64,000 bases of DNA from Rhodobacteraceae bacterium DSL-40. GTDB taxonomy: Bacteria > Pseudomonadota > Alphaproteobacteria > Rhodobacterales > Rhodobacteraceae. The notes below the pieces were generated by a model, which saw nothing but the letters and a program-made list of their open reading frames with translations, did no database searches and was not told the DNA's origin. The stretch covers positions 744,001 through 808,000 of the forward strand of contig QKPN01000001.1 of assembly GCA_003258405.1 (NCBI GenBank), read 5' to 3'. Shown here piece by piece: positions 27,380 to 35,061 of the stretch (within the stretch, counting starts at the first letter, position 1; each line of letters opens with the position of its first letter). Position numbers and translations under genes: made by a program.

Positions 27380-28537
27380 TTACTTGAACATGTTTTTCGG
27401 AAAGGCGACCAGCGCCACATTCCCGCGCGCCGTGCCGATTGCCATGTGCCGGCCGTCCCGCGACCAGGCGAGAGCGCGGACCGCCGCGCCATCGCCCGGG
27501 CGCACGACCAGTTCGTCGGCCTTGCCAACCTGCGCGATCTGCACGAGGCCGTTGGCATAGCCGAAGGCCGAGAGCGCGCGATCGGGATGGGTGGTGACGG
27601 CGTCGATTGCCGCGATGCCCGGACTGCCGGTGGCGATCGCCTGAACGCGCGCCGCGGCCTTCGGGGTCGCGGGCAGAGCCCATGCCGCGGGCCGCAGGCC
27701 GCCAGACGCGATCACCGCCCCTGCCACCTGGTTCAGCGCCAGATCGGCGCCGGGCGCCGGGCCCTCGATCCGTGCCTGTGCGCCCTCGGCCGGCCAGATC
27801 GCCTCGATACCGCCCTCCGCGCACCCGGCGATCAAGAGATCGCCCGCGGCACTCCAGCGCAGCGTCGACGGCTTGCCCTCGACGGCCAGCGACAGCACGG
27901 GCGCGGCGCCGCCGCTGCTCGACCAGATCGAGACGCCGCCCGCCTGCGCGATGGCGAGCGCCTGGCCGTCGGGCGAGAAGGCGATGCCTGAAACAGGGGC
28001 GTCCGTGTCGATCTCGGCAACCGTTTCGAGCGTGTCTTCGTCGAGAATGCAGACACCACCCGCCGTGGCGGCCGCAAGCCGGCCGGGCTGCCCGCCGCGG
28101 GGGGCGGCCCGGTCGAGCCCGAGGATGGCGCGGCCGTCGCCGGCGCGCAGGCGCACCACCTGACCGCGCGGCGTGATCTGAAGGATGCGGCCGTCCGACG
28201 TGCCCGCGGCAAAGCCCGTGTCGCGGAACGCGGCAAGGACGGGGGCGCCCTCGCCCAGAGGCTCGGTGCGGGCCAGCGGCGCCGGGGGCCGCTCCCGTGG
28301 CCGGATCGTCGTGCGCCCGGTCTCGAAATCGAGCCGCAGGCGCTTTTCCGGCGCCTCCTCGTCCTCGAGACGCGCCAGCGCCACGCTGCCATCCTCGAGC
28401 CCCGCGGCCACTGCGGATCCGTCCGCATTGAACAGCAGGGCTCCGACCGGAGAGCCGGCGCCCCATTCACGGGCCAGAAGATCATAGAGCGTCGGCGCCC
28501 TGGTCAATGTCTCTTCCAATTCGGATCTCCCTGTCAT
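27380..28537 (-). CDS. WD40 repeat beta-propeller protein
   Basis: This 385-residue protein has repeated units with the WD-type pattern: GALLFNADGSAVAAGLEDGSVALARL, GIAFSPDGQALAIAQAGGVSIW, LRWSAAGDLLIAGCAEGGIEAIW and ALAWSRDGRHMAIGTARGNVALV. It probably forms a single propeller of about seven blades acting as a scaffold. No signal peptide is seen, so it is likely cytosolic. Its ATG overlaps the stop of the coiled-coil gene (ATGA), so the two proteins should be made together and may bind each other. The partner and role are unknown. Confidence 0.85.
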   Translation of the reverse strand: MTGRSELEETLTRAPTLYDLLAREWGAGSPVGALLFNADGSAVAAGLEDGSVALARLEDEEAPEKRLRLDFETGRTTIRPRERPPAPLARTEPLGEGAPVLAAFRDTGFAAGTSDGRILQITPRGQVVRLRAGDGRAILGLDRAAPRGGQPGRLAAATAGGVCILDEDTLETVAEIDTDAPVSGIAFSPDGQALAIAQAGGVSIWSSSGGAAPVLSLAVEGKPSTLRWSAAGDLLIAGCAEGGIEAIWPAEGAQARIEGPAPGADLALNQVAGAVIASGGLRPAAWALPATPKAAARVQAIATGSPGIAAIDAVTTHPDRALSAFGYANGLVQIAQVGKADELVVRPGDGAAVRALAWSRDGRHMAIGTARGNVALVAFPKNMFK

Positions 28538-28845
28538 TTCATGGCCGCCGCAATCTCGCGATCGAGTGCATCCACCCGCCCTTCGAGATGCAGAAGCCTC
28601 GTTTCACATTCCGCGAGTGCCGCAAGCGCCGCCTCCTGCCGCTGGATCGCGGCTTCGAGCTCGCTCCGTGCTGCCGCGCTCTCGCCATCCTCCGCGATGG
28701 TCCGCTCGCAGGTCATTACGTCGATTTCCGCGCCGCCGACGTCCTGCACGAGGCGCACCTGGGTGCCGTTGAGCTCGACAAGCTGGCAGACGAGCTGGGT
28801 GCGCTCGATCATCACCGTCTGAAAGCTTCGCGATTGATCCGTCAT
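28534..28845 (-). CDS. coiled-coil protein of unknown function
   Basis: This 103-residue protein starts MTDQSRSFQTVMIERTQL. The segment of about residues 50-100 is a heptad-like coiled coil rich in Ala, Glu and Leu (RSELEAAIQRQEAALAALAE and the following helix). The frame is open to 28923, but the ATG at 28845 is a better start because the upstream part overlaps the divergent 89-residue gene. Its stop overlaps the WD40 start by four bases. I do not recognise a family. Confidence 0.7.
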   Translation of the reverse strand: MTDQSRSFQTVMIERTQLVCQLVELNGTQVRLVQDVGGAEIDVMTCERTIAEDGESAAARSELEAAIQRQEAALAALAECETRLLHLEGRVDALDREIAAAMK

Positions 28846-28921
28846 GCCCCTCTCCTGTAGGTCTTCAGCCGGGGGAGCGGCCGAAGCGGCGCCCCGTTTC
28901 AGGACCGCGAGGAACGAACGC

Positions 28922-29191
28922 ATGAACGCTGCATCCCGGGACCCGTTTCTCTCCGCCCTCGCCGGCGTGGCGGCCGACCGGCTGGGCGAGGATCACCCCT
29001 GCGCCCTGCTGGCGGCCGAAGCCGCGGCCGCGCCGGGAAGCCCGGTCGAGGCGGAGCTGCGCCAGGCAATAGATGAGCTCGATCCGGAGGTTCGGGACGG
29101 CCTCATGGCCGAGCTTCACCGGCGGATGCGCGAGGATCTGTCCTCGATCTGGGACCACCTGCCCGGCTATCGGCAGACCCGTCCGAACTGA
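28922..29191 (+). CDS. 89-residue protein of unknown function
   Basis: It starts MNAASRDPFLSALAGVAADRL and is predicted largely helical, with the segments AELRQAIDELDPEVRDGLMA and LHRRMREDLSSIWDHLPGY. It has no signal peptide. It is divergent from the coiled-coil gene (76-base gap) and convergent with the 160-residue gene (7-base gap), which places it inside the same small cluster. The start with AACG upstream is weak; a real gene is likely from compact packing, but this is not certain. Confidence 0.6.
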   Translation: MNAASRDPFLSALAGVAADRLGEDHPCALLAAEAAAAPGSPVEAELRQAIDELDPEVRDGLMAELHRRMREDLSSIWDHLPGYRQTRPN

Positions 29192-29198
29192 GCGCGGC

Positions 29199-29681
29199 TC
29201 AGCCGTCATCGCCTGACCCTTCCCCTTCGCCCCTGGCGGCACGGGACGGCTCGAGGCTCGCGATGAGCGCCGGCAGGGCGTCCGCCTCCTCGGCGAAGCG
29301 GCGCTCGGCCAGCTCGATGTTGGCGACGAGCGCATCCCAGATATCCATCCGCAGCACCTGGAAGGAATCGCCCGTCAGCTCCTCGATCTCGCGGATCCGG
29401 AACTGCCGGGAGAGCGACATGCCGGTATAGACGAACTCCCGGAGTTCGGTGGCATGGCTGTCGATGAAGGCCTGGAGGAAGGGGTGGCGTTCGCGGGTCA
29501 CGCCGCGCGCGGCGAGGCCGGCGGCGATGTGGTCCCGGAAGTGTACCTGAAGCAGGTGCTGGCTCTCGCCAAGAAACCGCATGAGGAACACGAGATCCTG
29601 CGGCGCCCGGCGCAGGATCGCCTCGGCGACGCGCTGGGGCTCCGAAGACGGGCCGAGTAATGTTGCATCCTTGTCGGACAT
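29199..29681 (-). CDS. 160-residue helical protein of unknown function
   Basis: It starts MSDKDATLLGPSSEPQRVAE and is rich in helices, with the segment APQDLVFLMRFLGESQHLLQVHFRDHI and the block TGMSLSRQFRIREIEELTGD. The frame is open to 29744, but the ATG at 29681 avoids a low-complexity lead. I do not recognise a family. It sits between the WD40 group and the monooxygenase promoter region, with its promoter likely in the AT-richer gap upstream. Confidence 0.65.
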   Translation of the reverse strand: MSDKDATLLGPSSEPQRVAEAILRRAPQDLVFLMRFLGESQHLLQVHFRDHIAAGLAARGVTRERHPFLQAFIDSHATELREFVYTGMSLSRQFRIREIEELTGDSFQVLRMDIWDALVANIELAERRFAEEADALPALIASLEPSRAARGEGEGSGDDG

Positions 29682-29855
29682 GATCCGGCGGCGTTTCCCT
29701 GTCTGGCCCGGCCTTGGCGGCGGGTCCTTCGTTCTGGCGGGCACACGCCCCGGACACCTCCGAGTCGCTCCCCTTGCCAGTCACATAATAGTCACGGCAT
29801 TTCGTCAAGTGAAGCTCATATATAATTGAAGTTTCTACATGAATTTTTACAGAGG

Positions 29856-29867
29856 TGTCCGCGGACA
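29856..29867. promoter_or_regulatory. perfect 12-bp palindrome, candidate regulator site
   Basis: TGTCCGCGGACA reads identically on both strands. It lies about 390 bases upstream of the sigma-54 promoter and 175 bases upstream of the divergent 160-residue gene. It may be an upstream activating site or belong to the divergent gene; the sequence does not decide. Confidence 0.45.
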
Positions 29868-29902
29868 ATACACGTACAGCTTCGGTGTATTTACATGTGT
29901 AA
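29867..29902. repeat. two adjacent inverted repeats in the operator region
   Basis: AATACAC (29867-29873) is inverted as GTGTATT (29885-29891), an 11-base spacer between 7-base arms. Directly next to it, TTACA (29891-29895) is inverted as TGTAA (29898-29902) around TG. The repeats share a TGTA/TACA core and abut the 12-bp palindrome, so the 47 bases 29856-29902 look like a composite binding site. Confidence 0.5.
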
Positions 29903-30242
29903 CGCTTCTTTACAGTCCGAGGTGAACGGGAAGCATGCTTCGGAAGCCCTTGCCCCGAAAATGGCGCCGAGCGCGAAAAAAACATCCGCCCGATGCCCAA
30001 ACCTGACTTTGCGATGCATCAAAAAGGGGCGCGTGCCGGAGCGAGGCGATCGCGCTGGGCCAAAAATTTTACCCGTAATTCAAATGCGTTAACCGGCCTT
30101 TTTTGGCACGCCGCGCCTGCTGCAAACGCGAATTCGCTTCCTGAAGCCCCGGCAACCGGCGGCTGTTATCACGCGACTTTTCCGGCCGAATTGTGGCCTT
30201 CGCGTCTCATTGCACCAAAGGAGGAGGCCGCAATCCGAAGAC

Positions 30243-30258
30243 TGGCACGGTCCTTGCT
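30243..30258 (+). promoter_or_regulatory. sigma-54 (-24/-12) promoter
   Basis: TGGCAC, five bases, then TTGCT is a perfect match to the RpoN consensus TGGCAC-N5-TTGCW. Transcription should start near 30268, giving a leader of about 270 bases before the alpha-subunit gene. The AcoR-like activator at the other end of the cluster, which has the sigma-54-contacting GAFTGA motif, is the expected regulator. Confidence 0.88.
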
Positions 30259-30330
30259 TTGTTACGCTGCAGAAGAAGCCGGTCCCGCCACGACGCGGGA
30301 TCTCGTGAAGAACGAAGGAAGGGAGGAGAC

Positions 30331-30540
30331 ATGCGGGGGCACTGCCTCGCTCCGGTCCCAGCGCAGCGCGCGGGACGGGAGCTTCCGGCGCCCACAGCGG
30401 CGCCCTCTCCCGGAACCTTTGCCGTGATCCGAACGGGCGGTCGCGCCGGCATGCCAGATGGCATCCGCGAACGGACCCCCGCACCTGCAACCGTCGGCAC
30501 GGGCCGACGCAAAGCGACAACAAGGAGGCTGATGGCATGA
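30331..30540 (+). CDS. possible leader ORF overlapping the start of the hydroxylase gene
   Basis: An ATG preceded by a very strong GGGAGGAG ribosome-binding site opens a 69-codon frame. Its TGA overlaps the ATG of the hydroxylase gene by four bases (ATGA). The peptide (MRGHCLAPVPAQRAGREL and onward) is Pro/Arg/Ala-rich with no domain. It could be a translational-coupling device, a small protein, or chance. Codon use looks unlike a structured protein, so the coding claim is tentative. Confidence 0.35.
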   Translation: MRGHCLAPVPAQRAGRELPAPTAAPSPGTFAVIRTGGRAGMPDGIRERTPAPATVGTGRRKATTRRLMA

Positions 30541-32204
30541 CGTCATTGACGCTCAACAAGATCACGTCACAACGCGGCATCTCGGTCGGGGAAGCGACGA
30601 AGAAGATTTCCGACCTGGGGTGGAATCCGACCTACGTTCAGGAAGCAAGCACCTTCCCGACCGACTACAAGATCACCAAGGCGCCGCGGGACCCGATGAA
30701 GCAGGTGCTGCGCTCGTATTTCCCGATGCAGGAGGAAAAGGACAACCGCGTCTACGGCGCGCTCGACGCCGCCCTTCGCGGCGACATGTTCCGCAACGTG
30801 GAGCCGCGCTGGGTCGAATGGATGAAGCTGTTCCTGGCGATCATCCCCTTCCCGGAAATCTCGGCCGCCCGCTCGATGGCCATGGTCGGACGTCTTGCGC
30901 CGGGTGAAGACCTGCGCACCGGCTTCACCATGCAGATGGTCGACGAGTTCCGCCATTCCACCATTCAGATGAACCTGAAGAAGTGGTACATGGAAAACTA
31001 CATCGATCCGGCAGGCTTCGACATCACCGAAGAAGCCTTCGGCAAGTGCTATGCCACCACCATCGGCCGCCAGTTCGGCGAAGGCTTCATCACCGGCGAC
31101 GTGATGACCTCCGCCTGCATGTATCTGACGGTGGTTGCGGAAACCGCCTTCACCAACACCCTCTTCGTGGCGATGCCCTCGGAAGCGGCCCGGAACGGCG
31201 ACTATGCCCTCCCGACCGTCTTCCTCTCGGTGCAGTCGGATGAAAGCCGCCACATCGGCAACGGCCATTCGATGCTGATGGCGGCGCTGAAGGAGCCGGA
31301 GAACCACCTGCTGCTCGAGCGCGACCTGCGCTACGCCTTCTGGCAGAACCACGCCATCGTCGATGCCGCCATCGGGACGTTCATCGAATACGGCACCACC
31401 AACCGCGACAAGGACAAGGAATCCTACGCGGAAATGTGGCACCGCTGGATCTTCGAGGACTACTACCGGACCTACATGCTGCCGCTCGAGAAATACGGCA
31501 TCACGGTGCATCACGACGACGTCCACGAAGCCTGGAACCGCATCACGAAGAAGATGTATGTCCACAAGGTCGCCCAGTTCTTCGCGGTCGGCTGGCCGGT
31601 GAACTTCTGGCGGATCGAGGCGCAGCGTGACGCCGACTTCGAATGGTTCGAGCACAAGTACCCGGGCTGGTATGCCGAGTTCGGCGACTTCTGGAAGTGG
31701 TACGACAAGCTTTCGAAGCCGGGCCAGAAGGTCATCACCTTCAACGAGGAAACCGGCTACGTCTACCCGCACCGCTGCTGGTCCTGCCTCGTGCCCTGCC
31801 TCATCCGCGAAGACATGGTCGTGGACGAGATCGACGGCAAGCTCCACACCTTCGCCCACGAGCTCGACCGCTGGACCGCGGTGGAAGCCTTCGCGGACGA
31901 ATACCAGGGCCGCCCGACGCCTGCGATGGGCCGCTTCTCCGGCAAGCGCGAATGGGAAACCGTCTATCACGGATGGGATCTCGCGGACGCGATCAAGGAT
32001 CTCAACTTCGTCCGCGAGGACGGCAAGACCCTGACCCCGCAGCCGCACCTGCGCTTCGACGACAAGGACATGTGGACGCTCGACGACGTGAGGGGCCACA
32101 CGCTTCTCTCGCCGCTGACGCTGCTGCGCGAAATGTCGCCGGAAGATCGCCAGAAGCATATCGCCGAATACCAGGCGGGCTTCACCATCAATCCCTGCAA
32201 CTGA
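30537..32204 (+). CDS. prmA: propane monooxygenase hydroxylase large (alpha) subunit, group-5 SDIMO
   Basis: This 555-residue catalytic subunit of a soluble di-iron monooxygenase is equivalent to mycobacterial MimA. All six iron ligands are visible: Glu107, Glu137 and His140 (in VDEFRHS), Glu202 (in VVAETAF), Glu236 and His239 (in SDESRHIGNGH). The spacing matches methane monooxygenase Glu114/144/147/209/243/246 with a constant offset of seven. It oxidises a C-H bond using O2 and electrons from the reductase. Group-5 enzymes act on propane at C2, and some also on acetone or phenol. AAGGAGG lies eight bases before the ATG. A hairpin and a 200-base gap separate it from prmB. Confidence 0.95.
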   Translation: MTSLTLNKITSQRGISVGEATKKISDLGWNPTYVQEASTFPTDYKITKAPRDPMKQVLRSYFPMQEEKDNRVYGALDAALRGDMFRNVEPRWVEWMKLFLAIIPFPEISAARSMAMVGRLAPGEDLRTGFTMQMVDEFRHSTIQMNLKKWYMENYIDPAGFDITEEAFGKCYATTIGRQFGEGFITGDVMTSACMYLTVVAETAFTNTLFVAMPSEAARNGDYALPTVFLSVQSDESRHIGNGHSMLMAALKEPENHLLLERDLRYAFWQNHAIVDAAIGTFIEYGTTNRDKDKESYAEMWHRWIFEDYYRTYMLPLEKYGITVHHDDVHEAWNRITKKMYVHKVAQFFAVGWPVNFWRIEAQRDADFEWFEHKYPGWYAEFGDFWKWYDKLSKPGQKVITFNEETGYVYPHRCWSCLVPCLIREDMVVDEIDGKLHTFAHELDRWTAVEAFADEYQGRPTPAMGRFSGKREWETVYHGWDLADAIKDLNFVREDGKTLTPQPHLRFDDKDMWTLDDVRGHTLLSPLTLLREMSPEDRQKHIAEYQAGFTINPCN

Positions 32205-32216
32205 GCGGGATCAACC

Positions 32217-32239
32217 GGGGGCCGCAACCGGCGGCCCCC
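32217..32239 (+). other. intercistronic hairpin between hydroxylase and reductase genes
   Basis: GGGGGCCG and CGGCCCCC form a perfect 8-bp stem with a 7-base loop, 12 bases after the prmA stop. A second 7-bp perfect hairpin (CGTTCCC/GGGAACG, 32354-32373) lies just ahead of the prmB ribosome-binding site. No T-run follows, so RNA stabilisation or attenuation is more likely than full termination. Confidence 0.6.
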
Positions 32240-32401
32240 ACACCATCCGAAAAAAGCAGGAGTTCACCTCTGCACCGCGACGCTTTCGCCACCCCGCCGG
32301 GATAGGGCGGAAGACCGAAACCACGACAGAGACGTGAACGCCATCTGCGAACCCGTTCCCACCCCGGGGAACGGAACGGAGAGGATTTGGGAGGCAAGCA
32401 C

Positions 32402-33487
32402 ATGGGGGAAACCTATACCGTCCGTCTGGAACCGGTCGGGGTCGAATTCGAGGTCGAGGAGGACGAAACCGTACTCGATGCAGCGTTCCGCCAGGGGATC
32501 GCCCTGCCGCACGGATGCAAGGAAGGCCAGTGCTCGGCCTGCAAATGCGTCCTGCTCGATGGCGAAGTGGATATGCTGAAGTATTCGACCTTTGCCCTGA
32601 ACGACAGCGAACGCGATACCGGGCATGTCCTGATGTGCCGCTCGCTCGCATTCACGGATCTCGAGATCGAGCTCCTGAATTATGACGAGGAGGTCCTGTC
32701 GAAATCCATCCCCGTCAAGGATTTCTCGGGCCGGATCGTCACCTTCGACCGCCTGACCCACGACATACGCGGAGTCGAGATCGAGATCGACTCCCCGTTG
32801 AAATTCTGGGCCGGCCAATATGTCGACATCACAGTCACCACGGAAGAAGGGGAGACGATTACGCGCTCGTTTTCCATGGCAAATCCGCCGAGCGAAACCA
32901 CGAAACTCTCCTTCATCATCAAGAAGTACCCCGACGGAAAGTTCTCCAACCAGCTCGACTCCGGAGGAATCCGAAAGGGAGCCGAGGTGCGGGTCCGGGG
33001 ACCTTACGGAATGTGCTTCCGGCGCGAAGGACGGGAAGGACCCGTGATCCTCGTCGGCGCGGGGTCGGGCATGTCGCCGGTCTGGTCGATCCTCAACGAT
33101 CACCTGGCGAGCGGCGAGGACCGCCCGGTCTACTACTTCTACGGCGCGCGCTCCCGCGACGATCTCTTCAAGCTCGACGAGATTGCCGCGATCACCGATG
33201 CCCACCCGGAGGTGACCTTCATCCCCGTCCTCAGCCATGCGGATGACGACGCGGAATGGACCGGCGAGCGGGGCTTCGTGCACGAGGCCGTCGACCGCAA
33301 GCTGCGCGAACTCGGGATCGAGGGCGAGGGCGATGTCTATGCCTGCGGCCCGCCACCGATGATCGATGCGCTCACCCCGACCCTCTTCATGCTCGATTTC
33401 GATACCGAGCGTGTCTTCTACGACAAGTTCACCCCAACGTCCGGCGCGTCGGCCCAAGCGCATCCCGCCGCCGCGGCGGCCGAATAA
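32402..33487 (+). CDS. prmB: propane monooxygenase reductase component
   Basis: This 361-residue electron-transfer protein supplies the di-iron hydroxylase from NADH. It has an N-terminal plant-type [2Fe-2S] domain with Cys39, Cys44, Cys47 and Cys79 (HGCKEGQCSACKC ... LMC). A FAD-binding barrel follows with RSFSMAN near residue 155, then an NAD domain with VGAGSGMSPVWSIL near 215 and the C-terminal YACGPPPMIDAL. The ATG at 32402, eight bases after GGGAGG, is chosen over an upstream TTG. It is equivalent to MimB, second in the operon. Confidence 0.94.
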   Translation: MGETYTVRLEPVGVEFEVEEDETVLDAAFRQGIALPHGCKEGQCSACKCVLLDGEVDMLKYSTFALNDSERDTGHVLMCRSLAFTDLEIELLNYDEEVLSKSIPVKDFSGRIVTFDRLTHDIRGVEIEIDSPLKFWAGQYVDITVTTEEGETITRSFSMANPPSETTKLSFIIKKYPDGKFSNQLDSGGIRKGAEVRVRGPYGMCFRREGREGPVILVGAGSGMSPVWSILNDHLASGEDRPVYYFYGARSRDDLFKLDEIAAITDAHPEVTFIPVLSHADDDAEWTGERGFVHEAVDRKLRELGIEGEGDVYACGPPPMIDALTPTLFMLDFDTERVFYDKFTPTSGASAQAHPAAAAAE

Positions 33488-33512
33488 CCCAAAAAAGCAG
33501 GGAGAAACGACT

Positions 33513-34571
33513 ATGCCAGCAACCTCAAGCTCCGTCGGCTCGGGAGCGGCCGGCGCCGCGATCTTCTCGGGCTCGACAAGCCGGAAATACCGGTATTTCG
33601 AGCCTCGCGGCAAGCGGGCGACCCATTACGAAGACGTCACCGTGGACGTGCAGCCCGATCCGGAGCGCTATCTGATCCAGGACTGGATCATCTCCTTCGC
33701 TGACGGCAAGGGCGCCTATGTCAAGGACAACACCCGCGCCCAGAGCTCCAACTGGCACGCCTTCCGCGCGCCGGACCAGGAGTGGGAACGCACACACTAC
33801 CAGCGTCAGTCGCGCATCGAGACCATGGTGCAGAACGTCATCGCCAACGCCCGCCGCGCCGGCGCGCCGCAGACCTTCGACCGGGTCTGGCAGACGATCC
33901 TGCAGAAGCATCTCGGCGCCTGGAAGCATGCCGAATTCGGCCTCGGGACCTCGCTCATGCAGGCCCAGCGCTACGGCTACACCCAGATGATCAACAATGC
34001 GACGCTGACCAACTCGTCGTACAAGATGCGCCTCTGCCAGGACATCACGCTCTATCTCGCCGAGATCGGCATGGATATCGCGGGCTGGAATGACGAGCTC
34101 GGCAAGCAGACCTGGCTCGAGGACCCGATCTGGCAGCCGACGCGCGAAGCGATCGAGACGATCATGGGCACGACCGATTATCTCGAACAGTATTTCGCCA
34201 TCAACATCATCTTCGAGCCTCTCGTGGGCGAACTCTTCCGCTCCGGTTTCCTCATGCAGGCTGCCGCGGCGAACAATGACTTCATCACGCCCCCGGTGAT
34301 CTCGGCGGCCGAGGCCGATTACGAGCGCAATCTCGCGAACACGATCGACCTCATGTATCTGCTCGTGCACGACGAGCAGTACGGCCATGCCAACCGCGAG
34401 CTCTTCCAGAGCTGGGTGAAGACCCACGGCGCGCTCGCCGACAAGGCCGCCGCCGCGCTGCAGCCGATCTGGTCGCAGCCCCACTCCAAACCCGTCTCGT
34501 TCGAGCATGTGCGGACCGTGTCCCACGAGAGGATCGGCCAGATCCTCGGCGAACTTGGCCTCAGCCGCTGA
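33513..34571 (+). CDS. prmC: propane monooxygenase hydroxylase small (beta) subunit
   Basis: This 352-residue ferritin-like subunit lacks the iron ligands and scaffolds the alpha subunit dimer. Typical beta-subunit segments include RKYRYFEPRGKRATHYEDVT near the N-terminus and the helical LTNSSYKMRLCQDITLYLAEIG and DYLEQYFAINIIFEPLVGELF blocks. The ATG at 33513 follows GGGAGAAACG. It lies 25 bases after prmB and 14 bases before prmD, so these genes are tightly coupled. It is equivalent to MimC. Confidence 0.93.
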   Translation: MPATSSSVGSGAAGAAIFSGSTSRKYRYFEPRGKRATHYEDVTVDVQPDPERYLIQDWIISFADGKGAYVKDNTRAQSSNWHAFRAPDQEWERTHYQRQSRIETMVQNVIANARRAGAPQTFDRVWQTILQKHLGAWKHAEFGLGTSLMQAQRYGYTQMINNATLTNSSYKMRLCQDITLYLAEIGMDIAGWNDELGKQTWLEDPIWQPTREAIETIMGTTDYLEQYFAINIIFEPLVGELFRSGFLMQAAAANNDFITPPVISAAEADYERNLANTIDLMYLLVHDEQYGHANRELFQSWVKTHGALADKAAAALQPIWSQPHSKPVSFEHVRTVSHERIGQILGELGLSR

Positions 34572-34585
34572 CTGGAGAACAGACC

Positions 34586-34954
34586 ATGTCGACCACGGCC
34601 CGCGACTCCTCGAAGAAGAACATCTTCAAGTCGATGAAGGACATCACCTTCGAACAGACCATCTCGCATCAGTGCGGGGTGACCATGAATGACTCCGTCG
34701 AGGCACGCGCCATCGCCGAGTTCATGGCCCAGGATCCGAACGTGACGGTGACCTACAACCCTGCGCTCATCCGGATCGACGGCGAGGGCAAGCTGATCTT
34801 CAAGATGGACGAGATCAGCGAGTTCCTCGGCAAGGACATGACCGCCGAGATCTTCGAAGTGAACACCTCGACCCACTACGGGCGGATGGTGCGCGTCGAC
34901 GACAACACGGTGATCCTCTTCGGCAACATGGACGAAGTGTTCGAATACATCTGA
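34586..34954 (+). CDS. prmD: propane monooxygenase coupling (effector) protein
   Basis: This 122-residue cofactorless effector of the MmoB/DmpM family tunes the hydroxylase active site. The C-terminal half, including DPNVTVTYNPALIRIDGEGKL and the FGNMDEVFEYI end, is typical. The short N-terminal lead of 20 residues is basic. It is equivalent to MimD and is the fourth gene. A strong hairpin follows 9 bases after its stop. Confidence 0.92.
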   Translation: MSTTARDSSKKNIFKSMKDITFEQTISHQCGVTMNDSVEARAIAEFMAQDPNVTVTYNPALIRIDGEGKLIFKMDEISEFLGKDMTAEIFEVNTSTHYGRMVRVDDNTVILFGNMDEVFEYI

Positions 34955-34962
34955 TGCAAGGC

Positions 34963-34984
34963 GGGCCGGGTGAAAGCCCGGCCC
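34963..34984 (+). other. intercistronic hairpin after the coupling-protein gene
   Basis: GGGCCGGG and CCCGGCCC form a perfect 8-bp stem with a 6-base loop; an extra T-G pair would leave a GAAA tetraloop. Only TTCC follows, so partial rather than full termination is expected. It separates the four enzyme subunits from the accessory genes. Confidence 0.6.
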
Positions 34985-35061
34985 TTCCGCAACGACATTT
35001 CGCGACCGGGCGGTGGGTGCGCGCGAGGCGCCGGGAGCCTGGAAGGACAAGGGAGGAAGCC

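Larger units (their letters stand above)
29682..30330. promoter_or_regulatory. regulatory region upstream of the monooxygenase operon
   Basis: These 650 bases hold no convincing gene and are clearly more AT-rich than the rest of the window at 29780-29910 and 29970-30110. The region contains a 12-bp perfect palindrome, two further inverted repeats, and a perfect sigma-54 promoter near its right end. An A/T-rich tract at 30061-30092 lies between the repeats and the promoter, where a DNA-bending protein would be expected. It also serves the divergent 160-residue gene. Confidence 0.75.

Noticed and set aside
30061-30092. Possible IHF site upstream of the sigma-54 promoter
   Set aside because: The ATTCAA...GTTA stretch mismatches the IHF consensus in the fixed positions; only the AT-richness is noted.
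30567-32159. A 530-residue antisense frame across prmA
   Set aside because: It is the complement of the alpha-subunit gene with low-complexity composition and no ribosome-binding site.
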